This document shows, in pieces, positions 1 through 9,429 of a stretch of DNA of 54,024 bases. The translations under genes and the position numbers were made by a program. The stretch lies in the NCBI GenBank assembly GCA_011364905.1, contig RDNZ01000001.1:1-54024 (forward strand), written 5' to 3'. How positions within the stretch are numbered: the stretch's first letter is position 1; each line of letters begins with the position of its first letter. The notes under the pieces were generated by a model that worked only from the letters and a program-made list of their open reading frames with translations, ran no database searches and was not told where the DNA came from. This stretch comes from Candidatus Thorarchaeota archaeon (GTDB taxonomy: Archaea > Asgardarchaeota > Thorarchaeia > Thorarchaeales > Thorarchaeaceae).

Positions 1-69
1 AAAACCGAAGCAGAGAGAGTTCCATTATCTCCGGAAGGTTTGCGAGATCTGCTACTTAGCGAAATGTAA
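1..69 (+). CDS. 3' end of a gene cut by the left edge
   Basis: An open frame runs from the left edge to a TAA at 67-69 and gives 22 residues ending in DLLLSEM. Too little remains to assign a family. The frame is believable because a TATA-box promoter and the next gene follow directly. A short hairpin (GTTGC at 71-75, GCAAC at 81-85) just after the stop could be part of a terminator, but no clear T-run follows. Confidence 0.5.
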   Translation, partial: KTEAERVPLSPEGLRDLLLSEM

Positions 70-106
70 GGTTGCGTCTTGCAACTTGCATTGATAAGTC
101 AAGAAG

Positions 107-117
107 GATATATATGA
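107..117 (+). promoter_or_regulatory. TATA-box promoter
   Basis: The AT-rich element ggatatatatg lies about 35 bases upstream of the GTG start at 146. That spacing fits an archaeal TATA box driving a nearly leaderless transcript. The assignment rests on sequence and spacing only. Confidence 0.5.
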
Positions 118-145
118 GAGTTTACAAACCTAGGTTCGGAGTGGG

Positions 146-2200
146 GTGTTATCGACGGACGAGAAAAGGCGGAAGTTCGAAGCTGCGAACTTCTTCAAAC
201 TCGGTCACTCATATGTCATGAGAGATTTCCTCGACAAGGCAGAAGTGGCATTCCAAAAGACCGTCAAACTCGATCCAGAACATGCATTGGCTTGGGCATA
301 CCTATGCAAAATTCACGAGAAACATGGAAGGAAGAATGAAGCAGAAGAGTACTACAAAAAAGCCCTCTTATTAGACAAAGGGATTGATTTCAAAAAGATC
401 ACATATGAGTGCCGATTGCTTGAGGACAAGCAAGCGATGACAAATATGATGCTCCAATACAAGGATGGCAAGATGACGACTGCTGATTTCATGTCCTATG
501 TTGAAAGCATACCCGCACGCTCAATTGCGCTTATTGGAAATGATTCAGCAGGTAGACATTTCTTCAGAAGAGCAGTCGACAAAGCAGTTACGGAGAGAAT
601 TCTTGCCTTTGAGTTCCGAGGTCTAGCGTCATTTCTAAGTCCACTAAACATCCCATTCGAGAGAATTGTACTCACTTTAGAGATGAACCTAGTACCAATG
701 TTCCTCACCACGAATAGTGTCGAAGACTTTTGTGAATTCATTGATTTCATACGTACCAAGATATCTAAGACGGAAGAAGAACGTGCTCTCCAAGGTCGGC
801 TTGAGTTTTGGCACACACTCTCGGTTAAATTCAAGCCATTTGCGGACACGACCAATGATTCTTTCGAACGTGCTGTTAGCTTGTTCAATATTGTTGAAAC
901 GCAAAAGAAGGCTGAAGGTAAACAGGCTTCATTCATTCCTCTGCTAAACGAGATAGTGACATTCATTATTACGTCGGTGGCTGAAGAAGGAAAGAAGGGG
1001 ACCAATAGACTACTTAGTGCGTTTAATGCTCCAATTCCCAGAGTAATAGAAATCCTAGAGGACAACTTAGTCGCTGCTTTTCTAACATCAAAGAACAGGC
1101 AACAAGTGATTGACCTGATGGTTTCACTTCAGAGTGAAATGGTAAGAAGAAAAAGGGCGAAGAAGCATATAGCGAGGGCAGATAATTGGCTCGACTTACT
1201 GAATCGCCTCCAAGTGGCAATGGAGAAATCAAGTGACGAGTTCGATCAGATCGTCAATCTGTTGGATGTGATTGTTGATACAAAAGCCAAGTTTCAACCC
1301 ATGGTAATTGCAGAGCAGTCTTTAAGAATGATTGAGAGAGATCTCTCACGGATTGAACGCTTTGATATCTTTCTATTGAGAGTTCTGCACTGGGATCTTT
1401 TCGAGAGTAAGCGAGTCGACAAACGAGTTATCCGCAAGTGGCTAGCTGCAATAAAACGAGCATACTTCAAGCTGCAGCTAATGAGTAAGAACCACGAGTT
1501 GAAGCTGAATGAATCAGAGAGGGTTCGTCTTCGAGAGATTGCAGAGAGTATGCTCATATTCTCGATAGCGAGCAGGACGAGCGACCTGATAGAAAAAATG
1601 GCCATGTCTGGAATGCGAAACCTCAATGTCATCGATGTGTTTTTGCCTGAGGAATACCTCTCATTCTCAATTCCTGCTTTCCGCGTTATGGATGACTTCT
1701 TGAAGAATCCTCTTGGACTGGCATTGATGATTGAACACAGGAACCCACAAATGAAGTTCGATTTGGGTTTCTGGTCTCTCTCCTTGACAATTACCCTTAC
1801 TCAACTCCCTCCAGTGCTATTCGTTGATAGTCATTATGTAGATTTTATTGTTCCCGAGTACCTGAAGACTTTAGCTCTCGCAATGAAGGTGAACCTACCA
1901 GTCCTCAGTAGAATTCATAGATTGGCGAATATGAGCATCAAGCCTCAAGACATCATGATACGAATCTTCAAAGGTCTTTCAGACCATTCTGCGGTTCAGC
2001 TGACACGAGAACAGGTTATCGAGGCTCTTCGATATGGGGGGTGGGACATAAGCCTTTGTGACTTGATTATCAAGGAAGAGAAGTACTGCATATATTGTTC
2101 CTATGCACTTCCAAAGGATGCAACTCAATGTCCAAACTGCGATAGACCTGTTGAGGACATTGATCTATCTGACCTTACCATTGATGATGTGGACCTATGA
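146..2200 (+). CDS. TPR-containing protein with C-terminal zinc ribbon
   Basis: This is a 684-residue protein starting at GTG. Residues about 14-80 form two tetratricopeptide repeats, with typical A/G/Y/A spacing and the LDPEHALAWAYL turn. The middle 550 residues are predicted largely helical and match no family I recognise. The C-terminus carries a CxxC-x10-CxxC zinc ribbon (Cys648, 651, 662, 665), followed by an acidic tail. No signal peptide or membrane segment is visible, so it is probably cytosolic. TPR and zinc ribbon together suggest a scaffold or adaptor. It lies 72 bases upstream of the Rab-like GTPase gene, which has its own TATA-like element, so co-transcription is possible but not required. 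No catalytic function can be assigned. Confidence 0.85.
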   Translation: MLSTDEKRRKFEAANFFKLGHSYVMRDFLDKAEVAFQKTVKLDPEHALAWAYLCKIHEKHGRKNEAEEYYKKALLLDKGIDFKKITYECRLLEDKQAMTNMMLQYKDGKMTTADFMSYVESIPARSIALIGNDSAGRHFFRRAVDKAVTERILAFEFRGLASFLSPLNIPFERIVLTLEMNLVPMFLTTNSVEDFCEFIDFIRTKISKTEEERALQGRLEFWHTLSVKFKPFADTTNDSFERAVSLFNIVETQKKAEGKQASFIPLLNEIVTFIITSVAEEGKKGTNRLLSAFNAPIPRVIEILEDNLVAAFLTSKNRQQVIDLMVSLQSEMVRRKRAKKHIARADNWLDLLNRLQVAMEKSSDEFDQIVNLLDVIVDTKAKFQPMVIAEQSLRMIERDLSRIERFDIFLLRVLHWDLFESKRVDKRVIRKWLAAIKRAYFKLQLMSKNHELKLNESERVRLREIAESMLIFSIASRTSDLIEKMAMSGMRNLNVIDVFLPEEYLSFSIPAFRVMDDFLKNPLGLALMIEHRNPQMKFDLGFWSLSLTITLTQLPPVLFVDSHYVDFIVPEYLKTLALAMKVNLPVLSRIHRLANMSIKPQDIMIRIFKGLSDHSAVQLTREQVIEALRYGGWDISLCDLIIKEEKYCIYCSYALPKDATQCPNCDRPVEDIDLSDLTIDDVDL

Positions 2201-2226
2201 AGAGGATAACTGATATAGTACGTATG

Positions 2227-2234
2227 GATATATT
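2227..2234 (+). promoter_or_regulatory. TATA-box promoter of the Rab-like GTPase
   Basis: The sequence gatatatt lies 46 bases before the GTPase ATG at 2273, in the 72-base gap after the preceding stop. A transcription start near 2260 would give a short leader containing gagatag as a weak ribosome-binding site. Position and base composition are the only evidence. Confidence 0.4.
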
Positions 2235-2272
2235 CAATTAGACTGAAAAAACACAATTAGAGAGATAGTGAA

Positions 2273-2887
2273 ATGAACTTCGGTGCTCCTGGTGATAGAA
2301 CCTATAAACTAGTCCTCATAGGAGATGGGGCTGTAGGCAAAACAAGCATCAGAGAGCGCTATCTAGGGAAAGGATTCAAGCGGAGCCAACTAGCGACCAT
2401 TGGCGTGGACTTTGCCCAGAAGTATACTACCTACAATGGAGTGAATGTCAGACACATCATCTGGGATCTGGCAGGACAACCATCTTACGCAAGTGTCCGG
2501 AGACACTACTATCAAGGCAGCAGTGCCATTCTTCTTGTCTATTCGGTAGTTGAGAGGGAGTCTTTTGACAATGCGAGCAAATGGCTTGTTGAGGCTCATA
2601 AACATCTTAGAGGAGCGGAATGGAGCGGTTGGGAGTGGTTCCCGACTGCGATTATCGGAAACAAAATAGATCTCCGAGAGTCTGGCCAATTTGAGGATGT
2701 AGTATCTACTGAGGAAGGCAGAGAGTTCTCAGACCACTTTAGTGAAACACTCAAGGCACCTGTGTTGTATAAAGAAACATCTGCGCTGACAGGTGCGAAC
2801 ATCGATGCGACTTTCTCCGAACTCACTGGACTCATGTTCCAGGCAGATGAGAACAGGCTACCCCGCCGTGTTGATTCATCAAACTGA
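2273..2887 (+). CDS. Rab/Ras-like small GTPase
   Basis: This 204-residue protein has all five G motifs: P-loop GDGAVGKTS (17-25), switch I Thr42 in ATIGVDF, G3 as WDLAGQP (64-70), NKID (130-133), and ETSAL near the C-terminus (G5). The G3 Gln69, equivalent to Ras Gln61, is present, so hydrolysis should be possible. The TIGVDF switch and the YY-x-G-SSA segment are Rab-like. The C-terminus ends RRVDSSN with no Cys, so it cannot be prenylated on a CaaX or CC motif; membrane recruitment, if any, must use a partner. Such GTPases are numerous in Asgard archaea and are taken as relatives of eukaryotic trafficking GTPases. The actual role here is unknown. Confidence 0.95.
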   Translation: MNFGAPGDRTYKLVLIGDGAVGKTSIRERYLGKGFKRSQLATIGVDFAQKYTTYNGVNVRHIIWDLAGQPSYASVRRHYYQGSSAILLVYSVVERESFDNASKWLVEAHKHLRGAEWSGWEWFPTAIIGNKIDLRESGQFEDVVSTEEGREFSDHFSETLKAPVLYKETSALTGANIDATFSELTGLMFQADENRLPRRVDSSN

Positions 2888-2898
2888 AGTTGATATTC

Positions 2899-2943
2899 CG
2901 CATTTGCACAATAGCAAGTGCGAGGAGTTTGTTCTTCTGTTTC
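2899..2943. terminator. Hairpin terminator between convergent genes
   Basis: A 9-bp stem with one G-U pair (2899-2907 with 2914-2922) and a 6-base loop is followed on the plus strand by a T-rich stretch. It lies between the GTPase stop and the stop of the minus-strand oligoendopeptidase gene, as expected for a terminator. Confidence 0.6.
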
Positions 2944-4757
2944 TATAGTGTCGCCTCAAGCTGCTTGATGAAGTCCTTAAACTGATTGATGCCTTTCTGC
3001 CAGAACTCCTCTTTTGTAATGTCAAATCCCATTTCTGCTGCAAGCTGTCGTGGACTTTTGCTTGATCCGGAAGACAGCAGAGCTTTGAACTTCGGAACAA
3101 ACTCCTTACCAAGTTCCTTGTATAGTCTGTATAGTGCATATACAAAGAGCTGAGCATAGACATACGGGTAGTTGTAGTATCGATAGTTGGCCATGTAGAA
3201 GTGCAGTTTGAATGTCCACCACCACTTCATCTCTGGAAGCCACTCCACAGCATCACCATACATCTTTGTACGAGCTTTCACCCAGTAATCTGATATCGTT
3301 TCACCGTCAAGGAATTTCCCTTTCTGGATTGCTTCATATAGCATGGTTTCAAACCAAGTACGCGTGGAGACCTGAAATGCAGTGTCTCCAAATTCATCGC
3401 AGACGGTGACCAAGATTGTGCGCCGTTCATCTTCTGAGGCAATCTCTGAGAGAAGCTTGTCAGTTAGGAGCAACTCACCAAAGATTGATGCTGTTTCAGC
3501 AACACAACTGCCCAACTCATAGTTACTTGGTTTCTGAGCTCGAGTGCCGTGATATACATGAAGGGCATGGCCGAGTTCGTGAGCCTGCGTAAAGACATCT
3601 GAGATTACTCCATTGAAGCTCTGAAGAATATAGGCGCTCTTCCCCGCGTGCCATGTCATGCAGTATGCTCCTGATCTTTTCCCAGTCCGAACAACAGCAT
3701 CGATATGTCGGTTATCAAACATCTCTTCTATCCATTTTCCACTCTCATCATCAAACTGGGTGTAGGCATCAACCACAAGTTTTCGAGATTCTTCCCATGT
3801 GTATTTCTTCTCGGAACTACCGGGCAAGGGAGCCATAATATCCCAGTTTCCAAGCTTTCTTAGACCCATGGCTTTTGCTTTGAGTTTGAGATAGTTCTGA
3901 TAAACAGGAGCATTCTTCTCAATGGTGTTCATTAGGGCAGTGATTGTTTCTTCGTCAACATCGTTAGAAATGAAACTCTGTGTCATTGGAGATGGATATT
4001 TTCTCAATTTGCACATAGTTAGATGGTCTGAGAAGATCGCTCGAAGGGCAGAAGACCATACAATCTCGTCCTTGCCGAGATTGCTGTACACTACTTCATG
4101 GACACGACGCCTTAGGTCACGATTTGGATTGTCATATAAGCTGATAATTTCACCATAAGGAAGAGTCTTTTTTTCGCCATCTATCTCAATGTCATATTTC
4201 TGGGAAGCGAGCCAGTCTCCTTGTAGGATCGACCAAGCCCGTACACCATTTCTGTCCTTAGCTATGACGACCTGTTCTTCTTCTTCAGACATCAAATAAG
4301 GAACAGCGCGCAGCATTTTTTCGAGCTTGTGTTTGTATTCCGAAAGGACAGGGGCATTCACAATGTCAGGATTCTTTGTCAGCAGTTCACCCAACTCGAT
4401 ATCGACAAATGCTGCGGCTTGCTGCAAACTGGAATATGCATTTCTAAATTTGTCGTGGAGCCTCTTAGAGACCTCCTGATTCATATCGGCGTCATACATA
4501 ATGCGAGAGTAGACAATGGCGCCTTCAAACTCCAAGTCCATCTTGTCGAGTTCCTCTAGTATCTCGAGTACTTGCGCTGGAGTGAAGGAGGTTATCTTCC
4601 CTCTGTTTTTGTCACGGAAGCGTTCCATTGCTTGAACAGCAGCTGTCAATCTTTCCTCAATATACGCAGGGTCATCAAATTCAACCAACTGAGAAAGGTC
4701 CCAGCTCATTTTCTCTGACTCGGTCATCGTCTTATCATCGACTAGCGAGGATTCCAT
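2943..4757 (-). CDS. pepF: Oligoendopeptidase F family metallopeptidase (M3)
   Basis: This is a 604-residue zinc peptidase. The HELGH motif is at residues 393-397, and the third ligand region follows in the ELGSCVAETAS segment. The length and the N-terminal helical domain, with the acidic stretch after WDLSQLVEF, match the M3B/PepF family, which cleaves short oligopeptides in the cytosol. No signal peptide is present. The ATG at 4755-4757 is used. The gene lies downstream of an S9 peptidase on the same strand with a 105-base gap, suggesting a peptide-degradation pair typical of a protein-fermenting archaeon. The family call is firm; the substrate range is not known. Confidence 0.95.
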   Translation of the reverse strand: MESSLVDDKTMTESEKMSWDLSQLVEFDDPAYIEERLTAAVQAMERFRDKNRGKITSFTPAQVLEILEELDKMDLEFEGAIVYSRIMYDADMNQEVSKRLHDKFRNAYSSLQQAAAFVDIELGELLTKNPDIVNAPVLSEYKHKLEKMLRAVPYLMSEEEEQVVIAKDRNGVRAWSILQGDWLASQKYDIEIDGEKKTLPYGEIISLYDNPNRDLRRRVHEVVYSNLGKDEIVWSSALRAIFSDHLTMCKLRKYPSPMTQSFISNDVDEETITALMNTIEKNAPVYQNYLKLKAKAMGLRKLGNWDIMAPLPGSSEKKYTWEESRKLVVDAYTQFDDESGKWIEEMFDNRHIDAVVRTGKRSGAYCMTWHAGKSAYILQSFNGVISDVFTQAHELGHALHVYHGTRAQKPSNYELGSCVAETASIFGELLLTDKLLSEIASEDERRTILVTVCDEFGDTAFQVSTRTWFETMLYEAIQKGKFLDGETISDYWVKARTKMYGDAVEWLPEMKWWWTFKLHFYMANYRYYNYPYVYAQLFVYALYRLYKELGKEFVPKFKALLSSGSSKSPRQLAAEMGFDITKEEFWQKGINQFKDFIKQLEATL

Positions 4758-4862
4758 TTATCTTAAGAGTACTATGTCGTGGGCATATCACAGTTGAGCA
4801 AGTTCATACAGGAAGGAACTTGTTTAGATGATTTTCAACGCTTTGTTCTATCTTTGTGTTGA

Positions 4863-6722
4863 CTACACTATTCGCTTCAGCCACTCGACAACTTCACTAT
4901 ATGCTTTAATCCTGTTTTTCAGTTTGGCAAGACCATGCCCCTCATCCGCAAAACGCATCAACCTTACTGGTAGTTCCTTAGCTTTGAGTTTCTCATATAT
5001 CTGAACTGATTCCGATAGGGGGACTCGTTCATCATTGTCACCTTGAATTATGAACAACGGAGCTGATATTCTGTCAATCTTGTGGATTGGGCTTATCTTC
5101 ACTAGGGCATCCATGTCATGTTCGAGGCTGCCATACTCTGCCTCTCGAAGAGACCTTCTCCAAGCTGCGGTGTTCTTTAGAAATGTGACAAAGTTTGAAA
5201 CGCCAACAATGTCTACACCAGCTTTCCAGAGTTCAGGGTGTTCAGTCATGGCTGACAGGACTGCGAATCCTCCATAACTGCCGCCATACACGACAAGTCT
5301 ATCCCCATCAATTTCATTATCACTTTCCTTAAGATAAAGAGCAAGGTGCTTGATATCTCTGATTGAGTCAAGTCTTTTCTCTACATTGTCCAAATCGAGA
5401 TACTTGCGCCCATAGCCATCACTTCCTCGAATGTTCGGCGTGATCACAGCAAATCCAGCAGAGAGATAGAATTGTATCACCGGATTGAAATCTGGTCGAA
5501 TCTGAGCCTCGGGTCCTCCGTGTATCATAAGAATTGCGGGCCAACCGTTTTCTGGAATCCCACCCAGTGGCATGTATTTGAAATATGGAACGCTAAGTTG
5601 ATCAAATGAATTGAACCTATGAAGTGTTGGTTCCACAAAGGTGCTAGGGTCTAAACCAGCAAGACTGACATCGACTGCCCTCCAGTTTGTCATGTCTTTG
5701 ATATCTAGTATCCAAATACTTGTTGGTTGATTTCCCGAACTCATTGTTACTGCAAGCAGATGTTCATCATTGGAAAGCACGAGACCCTTGCTATGGCTCC
5801 ATGTACGTGCATCACCTGTTGGAACAACTCCTCTCAACGGGAATGCAAGGGTTTCAAAGTCACTGAAATTCTGATCAGAGAATTTCGCTCTGTGTAATGT
5901 GCTGTAACCCTCTTGATTCTCCAAAAAATATGTCCAGGTCGAGTCCTTCGTGAAGGTATGGTTCTCAATATCAAATTTAGTAAGATCTGCAAGTCTGTCC
6001 AATGGATGATATCTTCCATGCGTCGAGAGGATTGCGAGTCTAGTTGAATCTGAGTTGTGATCAGTAATCACCAGGATGTGCTCAGAATCAATTAATCGTA
6101 CGACTTCCCATCTGGTCGGAGTACCCCGGCAGATTGCCGCTGTTAGATTTGCGAGTTCCCCACTAAGCAAATCGAGAATTAGAAGCTGCTGATCCAAGTT
6201 CCCGTAGAACTGCGTCATGAGGATTTTGGTGTCACTAACCATAGCACCAGAAACCGCGATTAGTCCCTTATCAGGTTCAAAGATCAATTCTGGCCAGTTT
6301 TGATTGAGAGGAATCTTCCATCTATAGACATCAAGTCTAGCTTTGTCAGTTATGTTTGCACTGAAGTACACGTAAGAGTCCGATGCAAAAGTTATCCTGT
6401 GCTTCACTTCAAGATTTGATGTGAGCCACTCCACGCTCCTATCATTGTCAATAATCCCAATCTGAAAGTTCTCATCTCCATTGCGGTCACGGGTGAAGAC
6501 TAGAGTGCCATCAGAGAGATATCTTGGATCCGTACACCTATCCTCTTCATTTGTGAGCTGAACACGAGGAAGACTCTTTCCCTTTTCTATATCGCAGGTG
6601 TAGATTTGGTACAACCCTGTAGAATTGGATGTGAATGCTATTCGTTTTCCATCGGGATGCCATGTTGCGCCTCCTGCGGTTTCTACAGCAAGGTAGTCTT
6701 CAAATTTGATCTCCGAAGTCAT
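4863..6722 (-). CDS. S9 family serine peptidase (acylaminoacyl-peptidase-like)
   Basis: About 620 residues. The N-terminal half is a WD40-like beta-propeller with repeats such as DGKRIAFTSNSTG. The C-terminal half is an alpha/beta hydrolase with the nucleophile Ser in GGSYGGF, the Asp in the GDNDERVP region, and the His in DEGHGL. The oxyanion region HGGPEAQ is also visible. This is the layout of prolyl oligopeptidase-family acylaminoacyl peptidases, which remove short or blocked peptides from N-termini. I prefer the ATG at 6720-6722; a TTG two codons upstream (6728) is also in frame. It precedes pepF on the same strand. No signal peptide is present, so it is probably cytosolic. Confidence 0.92.
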   Translation of the reverse strand: MTSEIKFEDYLAVETAGGATWHPDGKRIAFTSNSTGLYQIYTCDIEKGKSLPRVQLTNEEDRCTDPRYLSDGTLVFTRDRNGDENFQIGIIDNDRSVEWLTSNLEVKHRITFASDSYVYFSANITDKARLDVYRWKIPLNQNWPELIFEPDKGLIAVSGAMVSDTKILMTQFYGNLDQQLLILDLLSGELANLTAAICRGTPTRWEVVRLIDSEHILVITDHNSDSTRLAILSTHGRYHPLDRLADLTKFDIENHTFTKDSTWTYFLENQEGYSTLHRAKFSDQNFSDFETLAFPLRGVVPTGDARTWSHSKGLVLSNDEHLLAVTMSSGNQPTSIWILDIKDMTNWRAVDVSLAGLDPSTFVEPTLHRFNSFDQLSVPYFKYMPLGGIPENGWPAILMIHGGPEAQIRPDFNPVIQFYLSAGFAVITPNIRGSDGYGRKYLDLDNVEKRLDSIRDIKHLALYLKESDNEIDGDRLVVYGGSYGGFAVLSAMTEHPELWKAGVDIVGVSNFVTFLKNTAAWRRSLREAEYGSLEHDMDALVKISPIHKIDRISAPLFIIQGDNDERVPLSESVQIYEKLKAKELPVRLMRFADEGHGLAKLKNRIKAYSEVVEWLKRIV

Positions 6723-6821
6723 ACTCAACAGGGAAAAGCCTGCGTTTTGAGTATTTCTTTAGGTCGATATTCAATCTCTTTCTAGAAGCTTCACTATAGA
6801 AGAAGGGTACCTTTGGTAGTT

Positions 6822-7643
6822 CTAACTTTCACTGATGCTGTGAAGAGAGTAGTCACGCAGCTCCTCAAGATGTTGAATCAGTGCTTGCCTGTGTTTGCTA
6901 CCCATTAATTCGTCATTTAGGGTTTTGAGATTGTTTTCGACATGCCGATGTAGTTCAGCAGCACTAAAAGATTCGATATCGAAACTCCATTCTCTAAATC
7001 CTAGTAAATATCTAATATTACGTTCAATCAACTCAGAGTTCACTAGTAGCGGATCGTGACCAGTAACAAGGTATCGCCAGTCCAAATTAAGATATGACTT
7101 CAAAGTCCTCACATACTCATCGAAGTTTGCGTGATTCAGGTAAGGTATTGGACTTTCAACATTGTCGCCGACGAAGAGAACTCCATCTCGTTCATCAATA
7201 CAGGTGGAGGAGTCTCGTGTATGTCCTGGACTGTGAATGAACTTCACTTGCTCGCCATTAAAGCTGAAAGTCTCCTGAAATGTTTGATTGGGTGGAACAA
7301 GTTGAACATTTCCTTTCTGGTGGTCAGCATATTTCGTGAGAGAAGTTTTTCCTTCATTTAGGACCCTCTCTTTGCAGAAAACATGTCCTACTATTGTTGC
7401 ACCCTCGAAGGCACTATTTCCCCAGTAGTGATCGTAGTCCGCGTGTGAGTTGAACACCACAACTGGAGTTTGAGCATAGCCCTCTTCTCTAATCAACTGC
7501 TTCACGACTTCCATTGAGTCGTTCCCGAGGAAGGTGTCTAGCACAAACACATGTTCATCTCCAAAAATAATGTAGACGTTAGTGTAGAATGGATCATTGA
7601 AAGAAACAAGCGCTCCTCTTGAGCCAATTCTTTTTATAGGCAT
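6822..7643 (-). CDS. MBL-fold metallo-hydrolase
   Basis: This 273-residue protein has a metallo-beta-lactamase fold. The metal-binding motif appears as NSHADYDHYWGN, the HADxDHxWGN variant common in prokaryotic MBL hydrolases. Further ligands are the His in SPGHTRDS, the Asp in LFVGDNVES, and the His in VTGHDP. The final 60 residues are helical. The ATG is at 7641-7643. It belongs to the broad glyoxalase II/hydrolase group, and the substrate cannot be deduced from sequence. The upstream 261 bases contain no convincing gene. Confidence 0.9.
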   Translation of the reverse strand: MPIKRIGSRGALVSFNDPFYTNVYIIFGDEHVFVLDTFLGNDSMEVVKQLIREEGYAQTPVVVFNSHADYDHYWGNSAFEGATIVGHVFCKERVLNEGKTSLTKYADHQKGNVQLVPPNQTFQETFSFNGEQVKFIHSPGHTRDSSTCIDERDGVLFVGDNVESPIPYLNHANFDEYVRTLKSYLNLDWRYLVTGHDPLLVNSELIERNIRYLLGFREWSFDIESFSAAELHRHVENNLKTLNDELMGSKHRQALIQHLEELRDYSLHSISES

Positions 7644-7904
7644 AGTCCTTCAATCCGTTAGAATGGTTAACTTTCTAATTCTGCAAACCTGGCTGTTTTG
7701 ATGCTGAATACAAGGCGTTTTCCAGTCATGTTGAGCCAATCTACTGGCATAATAACTTTTACAATGAAGTATCCGAGTTTCATTTCGATTATATCGAACT
7801 ATATTGAATGAAACCCATCCTTTAGCCTCAGTGATTCGAACTCCAGCAACTTCGGGAAATCCCTTTTCTATTGCCAAAAGTATTGATAAGAATCATTATA
7901 CAAT

Positions 7905-9332
7905 CTATTCTGACGAGCTGTATTTCTTCTTAAGCTGGTCGTAAGCGAGTTCTAGTTTCTCAAGATCCTCAGGGGCTTCATATGTGTAGTCGTGAAGAAG
8001 AGATGTTACTCTTTCATTAGCTCTCGCAAGTATAGTCTTGGAACCCGACTCCAGCCATTTGTCAGGCATCAACCTACAAAGAACATCGGATGGCATAAAG
8101 TGTTCAGACCTGAACCTCTTTGATGTGTGTTTCTGCCCAAGGTAGTTGCCGCCCGGTCCGACAATTTCCAGCAGATTAGCAACAACATCCAAATCTTCCA
8201 TGTCGATCCCTCGTGTTAGCCGATATGCTGAGCCACAAATTTCATTGTCAATGACAAGTTTCTCGAGAGACTGACAATTAAGCTGGCCCAGCATACCGGG
8301 GCCAGAAACAACATTAATCCGAGCGAGTCCGCCCAACATAATTCCAAGGGCTGACTCGAATCCACTTTGAGAGTCCTCGATTTTCGAATCACTTGCGCCA
8401 AGATATCCGTGAGTAGGTATTCCATAATGTTTACCCATCTCCGCCAAGGCACAAGCCACAACTAATGCCTCTACAGCACCAAATCTGGGAGTAGCATGTT
8501 TCATGTCGAAAGACCCGGGTGCCCCACCATAGATCACTGGAGTGCCAGGATTGGCTAGTTGAGCTATGACTATACCACTGAGGGTTTCGACATTTGACTG
8601 CACTATTGTCCCATTAAGCGTAACAGGGCTGGTTGCACCCATCAGAGGAGCTGGAACTATCTCTGCTGGGATTCCTACCGATGCACAATCAAGCAAGTTT
8701 TGGCATGACAAATCGCTCCAGACAAGGGGAGATAAAGGGCAGCAATCGAAGATAGCTATGGGCTTTTCAGTCAAGGTTTTAGAATCTCCAACAATTGATA
8801 CTAGGAGCTTCTCCATGTCCTGCACTCCTTCCTTCCGAAAGGCGCCTGTTACAATTGGTTTTGGAGAATACTTCAGAGAGAGAAAGAGTCTATGAAAATC
8901 AGAGATCGTTTCAGGAACATCAGAAGCGATGAGCGCAGTGCTTTGAAGTTTAATATGCTCAAGTGTATCGACTAGCTGGATTAGTGCAACAACATCCTTT
9001 GATGTCCCTTTGCGTATCGTACCTGCGTTCCAATCTTTGTAGTAAACAGCTGATGAACCAGGGTTAAAGACGAAATTGTCAGAGCCAATCTTAAACGACT
9101 TCTTCCCATCTCTTGTATATAGATCAAAGGATCTGGGAACCTTTTGAAGAACCTCTTCTACTAGTGATGACGGAACTTTGACAGATTGCTCCTCAACAAC
9201 ACATCCAGATTCAGAAAGTAATTCCAATGCATTCTGATTCCCCACTTTAACTCCAGTAGTTTCTAAGACCTGCATTGACACTGAGTGGATTGCTTGGATG
9301 CTTTCCTTTGATAAGAACTCAAGAGTAGTCAT
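7905..9332 (-). CDS. MttB-family (trimethylamine methyltransferase-like) protein without pyrrolysine
   Basis: This 475-residue protein matches the MttB superfamily, with an N-terminal helical segment, a conserved FNPGSSAVYY region, and the TIM-barrel stretch containing YGGAPGSFDMKHATPRFG. Classical MttB carries an in-frame UAG for pyrrolysine. Here the frame is uninterrupted, so it belongs to the non-Pyl branch, which includes glycine betaine and other quaternary-amine demethylases. A C-terminal sequence like HxxSKRFRSEHF is typical of the family. No corrinoid protein or MtaA/MtbA-type methyltransferase is encoded nearby, so the methyl acceptor is not evident. The start is ATG at 9330-9332. 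Family confidence is high; substrate is unknown. Confidence 0.88.
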   Translation of the reverse strand: MTTLEFLSKESIQAIHSVSMQVLETTGVKVGNQNALELLSESGCVVEEQSVKVPSSLVEEVLQKVPRSFDLYTRDGKKSFKIGSDNFVFNPGSSAVYYKDWNAGTIRKGTSKDVVALIQLVDTLEHIKLQSTALIASDVPETISDFHRLFLSLKYSPKPIVTGAFRKEGVQDMEKLLVSIVGDSKTLTEKPIAIFDCCPLSPLVWSDLSCQNLLDCASVGIPAEIVPAPLMGATSPVTLNGTIVQSNVETLSGIVIAQLANPGTPVIYGGAPGSFDMKHATPRFGAVEALVVACALAEMGKHYGIPTHGYLGASDSKIEDSQSGFESALGIMLGGLARINVVSGPGMLGQLNCQSLEKLVIDNEICGSAYRLTRGIDMEDLDVVANLLEIVGPGGNYLGQKHTSKRFRSEHFMPSDVLCRLMPDKWLESGSKTILARANERVTSLLHDYTYEAPEDLEKLELAYDQLKKKYSSSE

Positions 9333-9429
9333 CGTGGTTCACTCAGAATCTCCTAAACTTAAGTGTGCATGCTTGCGAGATAGGCAAACGTAAAAGGATA
9401 GGAGTTCCGAGAAATCAAGAGGCGATCAT

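Noticed and set aside
7820..7860. GTTCGAATC on the minus strand, like a tRNA T-loop
   Set aside because: The five-base stem needed on both sides does not pair, and no acceptor, D or anticodon arm can be placed around it.
7650..7877. 75-codon minus-strand frame between the MBL and MttB-like genes
   Set aside because: It starts at TTG without a ribosome-binding site, and its residue composition (many Cys, His and Gln) looks non-coding. No family is recognised, and it may be only chance in a gap of 261 bases.
7905..9332. Pyrrolysine-containing MttB
   Set aside because: No in-frame TAG is present in the reading frame.
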